Below, piece by piece: positions 4,313 to 9,705 of a DNA stretch of 9,705 nt. The notes below the pieces were generated by a model. The model worked only from the letters and a program-made list of their open reading frames with translations, was not told the DNA's origin and did not search any database. A program made the translations under genes and the position numbers. Positions within the stretch are counted from its first letter, which is position 1. Each line of letters begins with the position of its first letter. The stretch is from contig JAHHSE010000047.1 of assembly GCA_020025395.1 (NCBI GenBank), positions 1-9,705 on the forward strand, written 5' to 3'. This DNA is from Oscillospiraceae bacterium (GTDB lineage: Bacteria; Bacillota; Clostridia; Oscillospirales; Oscillospiraceae).

Positions 4313-5914
4313 ACCGAAAAGATAAAACCCTTTTGGGATAAAATAAAAGAGGCCTTGCGCAAGGTCCCAAAGAAGCTGCTGTTCGGCGCCCTGGCCGTCT
4401 TGGTGATTCTGGCGCTTGCGCTGACCATTTTTCTGAACACCCGTCCCTATACCGTGTTGTTCACCGGACTGAACAACGAGGAGGCCTCCAGCATCATGTC
4501 CTACCTCTCCGATCAGGGGATCACGGACTACCGGCTGGAGAATACCGATACGATCATGGTCCCCCAATCCCAGGAAAACGCCCTGAAGGCAAAGCTTTTG
4601 ATGGCGGGGTATCCGAAATCGGGCTTCTCCTACTCTACTTACTATGATCATGTCAGCGCCCTCTCCACCGAATCCGAGCGAAACCGGGCTTATCTCAACA
4701 GCCTCCAGGAGCGGATGGGCGCCGTGATCCGCTGCTTCGACGGGGTGAAGGATGCCTCCGTAACCATCACTCCGGGGGAGAATCGAAGCTATGTTCTGGA
4801 CAGCGAAAATGTGGTAAATGCCAGTGCCGCGGTGCTGGTTACCATGCAGAGCGGTCAAAAGCTGACCAATCAGCAGTCCAACGCCATCCGCTCTCTGGTG
4901 GCCCACAGCGTTCAGGGGCTGAACATCGATTCCGTGGTCATTTCAGACACCCTGGGCAACTCCTACACCCCCACCGACGATACCGCCGCCAGCGGAGAGG
5001 CCTCCCAGCTGAAAATGCAGCTGGAGGAGCAGTACAACAACAAGATCCGCACCGATATCATGCAGGTCCTGGCCCCCATCTTCGGGGAGGACAATGTCCG
5101 GGTGGGTGTCAACTGCACCGTGGATGTGAATCGGACCATCAGCAACGCCACCGATGTCTTCCTTCCGGAATGGGCCAACGACGGCAGCACCGGAGGCAAA
5201 GGCATCATCGGCTCTCTGGTCTACGATCACCGGGTGACCCGGAACCCCGATGATACCGCGGGCGGTGTGGTGGGTGCCGAGCCCAACGCGGATCTGCCTA
5301 CTTATGTGGAAGAGGAAATCAGGCCCAACGGCACCGAACAGGAAATCAGTGCCGGCGGCCAGGTGGAGTATGACAACCCCCGCAAGGACACCCATATCGA
5401 GCGCACCGCCGGCTACATCTCCGACTGCATGGTCTCGGTGACCATCAACAGCACCACCGCCGGGGCCGTCGATCTGGACGCTGTCCGCTCCCATGTGGCC
5501 AGGGTCTCCGGCATTGGGGAGGAAAATGCGGTCAATAAAATCTCCATCATGTCCGCCCCCTTCTATACCCAGCCTGTCCTGCCCGTCGGTCCCGGTCAGC
5601 CCATCCCCCTGTATGTAATTCTGATCATCGCAGGTGTCGCCCTCTTCCTTTTGGTTCTGGTCATCGTCCTTCTCATCCTTCTCCACAAGAGACGGAAAAA
5701 GAAGGCCCTGCAGGACCAGGTCGGCAGCGATATGGAAGAACTTCTCGCCAACATGGGTCTCCCCGCGGAGCCTTTGGGGGCCGATGTCATGACCATGCAT
5801 ACGGAGAGAAGTATGGAGCTGCGGCAGGATATCCGCAAGTTTGCGGATGAAAACCCGGAAATTGCCGCGCAGATGATCAAGATTTGGCTCAAGGGAGGCG
5901 AAGAGGATGGCTGA
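4310..5914 (+). CDS. fliF: Flagellar MS-ring protein FliF
   Basis: Inner-membrane protein of 534 aa that forms the MS ring, the base on which rod, export gate and rotor assemble. The first membrane segment (about 23-42) is followed by ring-building motifs in the periplasm-equivalent part: RBM1 at about 47-105, the YscJ/FliF-like RBM2 at about 118-215 (containing FDGVKDASVTITP, 143-155), and RBM3 at about 230-415 with the beta-collar insert near 280-350. The second membrane segment lies at about 433-458. The basic stretch HKRRKKK then enters the cytoplasm. The final 35 residues (RQDIRKFADENPEIAAQMIKIW within 505-526) are the FliG-binding tail. Translation begins at TTG 4310, the only start compatible with the N terminus. 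The gene overlaps fliG by 8 nt, fitting coupled translation of the two binding partners. Confidence 0.95.
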   Translation: MTEKIKPFWDKIKEALRKVPKKLLFGALAVLVILALALTIFLNTRPYTVLFTGLNNEEASSIMSYLSDQGITDYRLENTDTIMVPQSQENALKAKLLMAGYPKSGFSYSTYYDHVSALSTESERNRAYLNSLQERMGAVIRCFDGVKDASVTITPGENRSYVLDSENVVNASAAVLVTMQSGQKLTNQQSNAIRSLVAHSVQGLNIDSVVISDTLGNSYTPTDDTAASGEASQLKMQLEEQYNNKIRTDIMQVLAPIFGEDNVRVGVNCTVDVNRTISNATDVFLPEWANDGSTGGKGIIGSLVYDHRVTRNPDDTAGGVVGAEPNADLPTYVEEEIRPNGTEQEISAGGQVEYDNPRKDTHIERTAGYISDCMVSVTINSTTAGAVDLDAVRSHVARVSGIGEENAVNKISIMSAPFYTQPVLPVGPGQPIPLYVILIIAGVALFLLVLVIVLLILLHKRRKKKALQDQVGSDMEELLANMGLPAEPLGADVMTMHTERSMELRQDIRKFADENPEIAAQMIKIWLKGGEEDG

Positions 5915-6995
5915 TGCAAAAAGAGCGGCGGACACCAAAGCCGCCGCCGCGGAAAAAACCGCGGCAGAAGAAAAAACAACCCCTTCCAAGCCAAAGCCGG
6001 AACTCTCCTCCGCCCAGCGGGCCGCCGCCGTGATTGTGGCCCTGGGCGCGGAGAAAGCCTCTGAACTCTACAAGTACATGGAGCCTGAGGATGTGGAGCT
6101 GCTCACCATCGAGGTAGCCAAGCTGGGCTTTCTGGACTCTGAACAGACCGAGAGCATTCTGAGCGATTTCTATCAGATGTGCATGACCAACAAGGCGGTC
6201 ACCGAGGGTGGTCTGGAATACGCCAGATCCGTTCTGGAGAAGGCCTATGGCCAGCAGGCCGCCGATGATCTGCTCAATAAGGTCACCAAATCCCTGAAGA
6301 ACCGTCAGTTCTCCTTCATGAGCAAGGCCGATGCACGCTTCCTCTTCTCCACCCTGCAAAGTGAGCGTCCCCAGACCATCGCCCTGGTCCTCTCCTATCT
6401 GGAGGCGGACAAGGCCGCCGGCGTCATCGCCCAGCTGGATGAGGCCAAGCAGGTCCGCGTGGTGGAGAGCATCGCCAAAATCGACACCGTCTCCCCTACC
6501 GCCGTGAAGATCGTGGAGCATGAGATGAGCAAGAAGTTCTCCAACCTCATTACCAGCGCCAATGTCAAGGTGGGCGGAATCGATTATGTGGCCAATGTCA
6601 TGAACAATCTGGACCGCACCAGCGAGAAAAACATCTTCGACGGCCTCTCCTCCTACAATCAGGACCTGGCCGACGAGATCCGCAAGCGGATGTTCGTCTT
6701 CGAAGACATTGTCACCATGGACGACCGTTCGGTCCAGCGGTTTGTCCGGGACTGCGACACCAGGGATCTGGTGCTCTCCCTCAAGGCCGCCAACGAGGAG
6801 GTGGCGAACAAGCTCTTTACCAATATGTCCACCCGTATGGCCCAGACCATCAAAGACGATCTGGAAATCACAACCAATGTCCGCATGAAGGATGTGGAAG
6901 AGGCGCAGCAGCGTATCGTTGATATTATCCGTAGTTTGGAAGAACGAAATGAAATCATCATCCTGAAGGGCGGAAAGGACGATATCATTGCCTAG
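5907..6995 (+). CDS. fliG: Flagellar motor switch protein FliG
   Basis: Rotor protein of the C ring; it binds FliF with its N-terminal domain, FliM with the middle domain, and interacts with the stator through its C-terminal charged helix. It is 362 aa, about 25-30 longer than usual because of an Ala/Lys/Glu-rich N-terminal tail (1-30). The conserved body begins at SSAQRAAAVIVALG (34-47). The middle domain has ERPQTIALVLSYLE (153-166), where the family motif is EHPQ. GGID at 223-226 begins the armadillo-like repeat, then MFVF (262-265) and the torque helix with DDRSVQRFVRDCDTRDLVLSLK (272-293), which keeps the expected charged positions. The tail ends in GGKDDIIA. The start is inside the end of fliF (8-nt overlap) with GGGAGG upstream, and the stop overlaps the start of fliH by 8 nt. 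Confidence 0.95.
   Translation: MADAKRAADTKAAAAEKTAAEEKTTPSKPKPELSSAQRAAAVIVALGAEKASELYKYMEPEDVELLTIEVAKLGFLDSEQTESILSDFYQMCMTNKAVTEGGLEYARSVLEKAYGQQAADDLLNKVTKSLKNRQFSFMSKADARFLFSTLQSERPQTIALVLSYLEADKAAGVIAQLDEAKQVRVVESIAKIDTVSPTAVKIVEHEMSKKFSNLITSANVKVGGIDYVANVMNNLDRTSEKNIFDGLSSYNQDLADEIRKRMFVFEDIVTMDDRSVQRFVRDCDTRDLVLSLKAANEEVANKLFTNMSTRMAQTIKDDLEITTNVRMKDVEEAQQRIVDIIRSLEERNEIIILKGGKDDIIA
5925..5965 (+). repeat. Two overlapping GC-rich hairpins early in the fliG coding sequence
   Basis: GCGGCGG (5925-5931) can pair with CCGCCGC (5941-5947) around a 9-nt loop. GCCGCGG (5946-5952) can pair with CCGCGGC (5959-5965) around a loop of six A. The two stems share two bases and so compete at that point. 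They lie 18-59 nt after the fliG start, in codons for the Ala/Lys-rich tail, and may reflect codon composition only. Confidence 0.4.
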
Positions 6996-7833
6996 TATTT
7001 TAAAACACTTTTCCCTCCTCAAACCGGAGCCCTACGAGTTTCCTGATACCGACGAAATCATTATTCCCACCACGCCGGAACCCTCCGAAGAGCCTCTGAC
7101 CCACACGGCGGAGCGCAAGCCCTCCCGCAGTCAAAACCCCATCGACTATGCCAAGCTCCAGGCCGATGCCATCCTGCAGGATGCCCGTCAGGAGGCGGAG
7201 GAGATTTTGGCGGACGCAAAGCGGCAGGCGGAGGAGATCCTGTCCCAGACCAGGGATCAGGCGGCTCTGGAGGGAGAGCAGATCAAGATCAGCGCCAGGG
7301 AGGACGGCTTCCGAGAGGGCTATGCCCATGGCATGGAGCAATCCATGTCGGAAGGGGCCGTCAAGCTCCAGGAAACCGCCGAAGCCCAGGGGCAGCAGGT
7401 GGAACAGTTTCTGGAGCGGGCCGGTACCCGGCTGGACCAGTTCCTGGACAGCAGCGTGGATGAGCTGCGGGATCTGGCTCTGGCTGTGGCGGAAAAAGTG
7501 GTCTCGGTCAGTTTAAAGAGCAGCGGCGAGGTCGTGGCCCGCATGATTCAGACCGCCGTGGACAAGCGGAAGCGGCGGGAGTGGGTCCACATCTATATCT
7601 CCGAGCATGACGCCAAACGAATGGCCCCCATCCCCGCCTCCCTGTCTGCCGCCCTCTCCGCCCTGTCTGACCGGGTGCGGATCATTCCCATGGCCAACGA
7701 TGAGCCGGGTACCTGCATCATTGAGATGCCCAACGAGATCATCGACGCCAGCGCTTCCACGCAGCTTAACAACCTCCGCTCCCTTCTCTCGGAGACCCCC
7801 TCTGAGTCCTTGGACAGCGGCCAACTACTGTAA
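6988..7833 (+). CDS. fliH: Flagellar assembly protein FliH (export ATPase regulator)
   Basis: Cytoplasmic stator-like protein that binds FliI, holds the ATPase in check and links it to the C ring. It is 281 aa. The N-terminal 50 residues are Pro- and Glu-rich and probably flexible. A long helical region follows: ADAILQDARQEAEEILADAK (59-78) with a repeated AEEIL, then EDGFREGYAHGMEQ (105-118), the Gly-containing segment typical of FliH. The C-terminal globular domain runs from about 150 to 265, with LALAVAEKVVSVSL (163-176) and the WVHIYISEHDAK and GTCIIEMPNEIIDAS strands. The start is TTG at 6988, with AAAGGA upstream (gap 8 nt) and 8 nt of overlap with fliG. No in-frame ATG precedes M115, so TTG is the only start that keeps the N terminus. 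The tryptophans that bind FliN in Salmonella are not seen near the N terminus. Confidence 0.9.
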   Translation: MPSILKHFSLLKPEPYEFPDTDEIIIPTTPEPSEEPLTHTAERKPSRSQNPIDYAKLQADAILQDARQEAEEILADAKRQAEEILSQTRDQAALEGEQIKISAREDGFREGYAHGMEQSMSEGAVKLQETAEAQGQQVEQFLERAGTRLDQFLDSSVDELRDLALAVAEKVVSVSLKSSGEVVARMIQTAVDKRKRREWVHIYISEHDAKRMAPIPASLSAALSALSDRVRIIPMANDEPGTCIIEMPNEIIDASASTQLNNLRSLLSETPSESLDSGQLL

Positions 7834-7848
7834 GGAGGGACGCTCCGC

Positions 7849-9150
7849 GTGTTTCAGCAGATGATACGCCAGGTCCATCGGGCCCAGCCCTATAGCCTGA
7901 CGGGGAAAATCGAGAATATCGTGGGTATGTCCATTGAGGCCTCCGGGGGAAATGCGGCTATTGGCGATATCTGCCGCATTTACAGCGGAGAGTCCGGCCG
8001 CCAGGTCACCGCGGAGGTGGTCGGTTTCAAGAATGATCGGATCCTCCTCATGCCCTACTCCGACATGAAGGGTATCTCCTCCGGCAACTTCGTCCGCAAT
8101 ACCGGCACCCAGCTCACCCTCCAGATGGGGGAGTTCCTGCGGGGCCGAATCATCAACGCTTTGGGGCAGCCCATCGACGGGCGGGGTCCCTTCGACAGCG
8201 GAACCTCCTACTGCATCGGCGGCCGCCAGATCAACCCCCTGGAGCGTCCCCCCATCCGGGAGCGGATGGAGTTCGGGGTCAAGGCCATTGACAGCATGAT
8301 TACCATTGGCAAGGGCCAGCGTATCGGCATCTTTGCCGGTTCCGGTGTGGGAAAAAGCACCCTGATGGGCATGATCGCAAAGAATGTCACAGCGGACATC
8401 AATGTGATCGCCCTGGTGGGGGAGCGGGGACGTGAGGTCCTGGAATTCGTCCAGAAGGACCTGGGTGAGGAGGGGATGCGCCGTTCCATCCTGGTGGTTG
8501 CCACCTCCGATCAGCCCGCTATGCTCCGAATGAAATGCCCCTCCGTGGCCACCGGTATCGCAGAGTATTTTCGGGATCAGGGCTACGATGTCCTCCTGAT
8601 GATGGACTCTCTCACCCGCTTCGCCATGGCACAGCGTGAGATCGGCCTGGCCATCGGGGAGCCCCCTGTGGCCCGCGGCTACACCCCTTCCATCTATGCG
8701 GAAATGCCCAAACTTCTGGAGCGGAGCGGAAACTTCAGCACAGGCTCCATCACCGGGGTCTATACCGTACTGGTGGAGGGCGACGACACCAATGAGCCCA
8801 TTGCCGATACCGTCCGCGGTATTCTGGACGGACACATCGTCCTCTCCCGTGCCCTTGCCAACAGCAACCATTACCCCGCCATTGATGTGAGCGCCAGCAT
8901 CTCCCGTCTGATGACCGAAATTGTCTCTCCGGAGCATCGGCAGCTGGCCTCCCGCATCCGTGACATTCTCAGTATATATGAGAAAAACGCCGATCTTGTG
9001 GCCATCGGCGCATATAAGCCGGGAACCAATCGTAAGCTGGACTTTGCCCTTTCCAAAATCGATGCGATCAACGCCTTCCTGACCCAGGAGGTGGATGAGG
9101 CCTTCACCTATGAGCAGACCCTGGAAAAAATGGCGGCCATCTTGAAGTGA
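7849..9150 (+). CDS. fliI: Flagellum-specific export ATPase FliI
   Basis: Hexameric ATPase of the flagellar type III export apparatus, related to the F1 beta subunit; it hydrolyses ATP to help unfold and deliver rod, hook and filament proteins. It is 433 aa, full length. The N-terminal beta domain spans about 15-90, with the RGRIINALGQPIDGRGP linker at 98-114. Walker A is AGSGVGKST (163-171) with Lys169. The GERGREV motif (191-197) carries Glu192 in the place of the catalytic Glu. Walker B is DVLLMMD (247-253) with Asp253. The ATPase signature PAIDVSASISR is at 343-353. The start is GTG at 7849 with AGGAGG 10 nt upstream, overlapping the fliH stop codon; an ATG at 7861 is too far from that site. 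fliJ follows after 14 nt. Confidence 0.96.
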   Translation: MFQQMIRQVHRAQPYSLTGKIENIVGMSIEASGGNAAIGDICRIYSGESGRQVTAEVVGFKNDRILLMPYSDMKGISSGNFVRNTGTQLTLQMGEFLRGRIINALGQPIDGRGPFDSGTSYCIGGRQINPLERPPIRERMEFGVKAIDSMITIGKGQRIGIFAGSGVGKSTLMGMIAKNVTADINVIALVGERGREVLEFVQKDLGEEGMRRSILVVATSDQPAMLRMKCPSVATGIAEYFRDQGYDVLLMMDSLTRFAMAQREIGLAIGEPPVARGYTPSIYAEMPKLLERSGNFSTGSITGVYTVLVEGDDTNEPIADTVRGILDGHIVLSRALANSNHYPAIDVSASISRLMTEIVSPEHRQLASRIRDILSIYEKNADLVAIGAYKPGTNRKLDFALSKIDAINAFLTQEVDEAFTYEQTLEKMAAILK

Positions 9151-9164
9151 GCGGAGAGATTTTG

Positions 9165-9617
9165 ATGAAAAAATTTCAGTTTCCACTGAATACGGTATTG
9201 ATGTACAAGCAGCAGATTCTGGACTCTCTCCAGGGGGAGCACGCGGTTATTCTGGCCCGGCTCCATCAGCAGGAGGAGGTCCTTGACTCCCTGTGGACCC
9301 GGTACCGGGCTTACAACGAGGAATACAAGGTGCAGCAGCAGCAGGGACTTCCCATCACCACCGCCCTGATGTATCAAAGCGGCCTGCGGGCCTGTGAGGC
9401 GACCATCAATCAGGAGACCTTGCAGCTGGAGGAATTTCAGCGGCAGGAGGAGCAGAAGCGGGAACAGGTGGTAGCCGCCAAGCAGGAAACCTCCTCCATT
9501 GAAAAGCTGAAAGAAAAAAAACTGGACCAATACCAGAAGGCCGTCCAAAAGGATGAGGAGGCCCTCATCGACGAATTCGTCAGCGCCGCCCGTGTGGTCC
9601 GGCTTTCCCAAGCTTAG
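9165..9617 (+). CDS. fliJ: Flagellar export protein FliJ
   Basis: Small coiled-coil protein of the export complex that fits into the FliI hexamer as a stalk and contacts the FlhA gate; it is also described as a chaperone-escort factor. It is 150 aa. The N terminus MKKFQFPLNTVLMYKQQ (1-17) is typical of FliJ. Nearly the whole protein is predicted alpha helix with heptad-like charge and hydrophobic spacing in two stretches, about 20-60 and 75-140, separated by GLPITT (61-66). ATG at 9165 is preferred over GTG at 9147 in the same frame because GGAGAG lies 6 nt before it and the family start is conserved. It lies directly after fliI, which is its usual place. Confidence 0.9.
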   Translation: MKKFQFPLNTVLMYKQQILDSLQGEHAVILARLHQQEEVLDSLWTRYRAYNEEYKVQQQQGLPITTALMYQSGLRACEATINQETLQLEEFQRQEEQKREQVVAAKQETSSIEKLKEKKLDQYQKAVQKDEEALIDEFVSAARVVRLSQA

Positions 9618-9643
9618 TCCAAACGGACCTCGTGTCCTTTGGA
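9618..9643 (+). terminator. Intercistronic hairpin after fliJ, without a T tract
   Basis: TCCAAA (9618-9623) and GGAC (9625-9628) pair with GTCC (9634-9637) and TTTGGA (9638-9643), leaving one bulged C and a 5-nt loop. The hairpin begins at the base after the fliJ stop. ATAGAATCC follows instead of a run of T, so it is not a standard intrinsic terminator. It may stabilise or mark a processing point in the mRNA, or give partial attenuation between fliJ and the next gene. Confidence 0.45.
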
Positions 9644-9675
9644 ATAGAATCCTTCCTTGAAAGGAGGTGAAATCA

Positions 9676-9705
9676 ATGGAACAGATCAACAACGCCCTTC
9701 TCAAC
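9676..9705 (+). CDS. Start of the next flagellar operon gene, probably fliK (10 codons only)
   Basis: ATG at 9676 follows AAAGGAGGTGA, a perfect match to the anti-Shine-Dalgarno sequence, with a 6-nt gap. The ten visible residues, MEQINNALLN, do not identify the product. In Firmicutes operons of this order, fliJ is usually followed by fliK (hook-length control), sometimes with a motE/ylxF-like gene in between. The assignment therefore rests on position alone. Confidence 0.6.
   Translation, partial: MEQINNALLN

Overview
This window comes from a spore-forming, motile, Gram-positive anaerobe of the class Clostridia. The GC-rich coding sequence, strong AAGGAGG ribosome binding sites, a SpoIID homologue, a VanS-type kinase and a flgB-first flagellar operon together suggest a gut Oscillospiraceae-type organism. 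That family placement is inference; no rRNA or other taxonomic marker is present.

Layout. The first 600 bases hold the N-terminal 200 codons of spoIID on the minus strand, running off the left edge. Next come two small ribbon-helix-helix (RHH) DNA-binding proteins transcribed away from each other, at 885-1085 (-) and 1243-1434 (+). The 157 bp between them carries two back-to-back, near-consensus sigma-A promoters and repeated GAACCT/AGGTTC elements. Convergent with the second RHH gene is a VanS-type sensor histidine kinase (1478-2614, -) with its own near-consensus promoter and no response regulator next to it.

A roughly 450-bp, clearly AT-rich intergenic region (2615-3063) separates the kinase from the flagellar operon. 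It holds a perfect 17-bp palindrome and three copies of CGGATT/AATCCG, which are candidate operator sites for the motility operon. From 3064 to the right edge the plus strand carries flgB-flgC-fliE-fliF-fliG-fliH-fliI-fliJ, followed by the first ten codons of another gene that by position is probably fliK.

How the genes work together. FlgB, FlgC and FliE form the proximal rod and its junction with the MS ring. FliF is the MS ring and FliG the rotor ring of the C ring. FliH, FliI and FliJ are the ATPase complex that feeds the flagellar type III export gate. Spacing is tight (two 8-nt overlaps, gaps of 14-34 nt), which fits one transcript. Three of the eight complete flagellar genes start with TTG or GTG. 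A short hairpin sits in the only long gap (58 nt), after fliJ.

The flagellar genes are ordinary in content. I do not see a wholly new multi-gene system. The most interesting parts are the divergent RHH pair with mirrored promoters and shared operator-like repeats, the palindrome cluster upstream of flgB, the out-of-frame ATG beside the TTG start of fliF, and residue changes in FliG (ERPQ in place of EHPQ) and SpoIID (a Cys where a zinc-binding His is expected).
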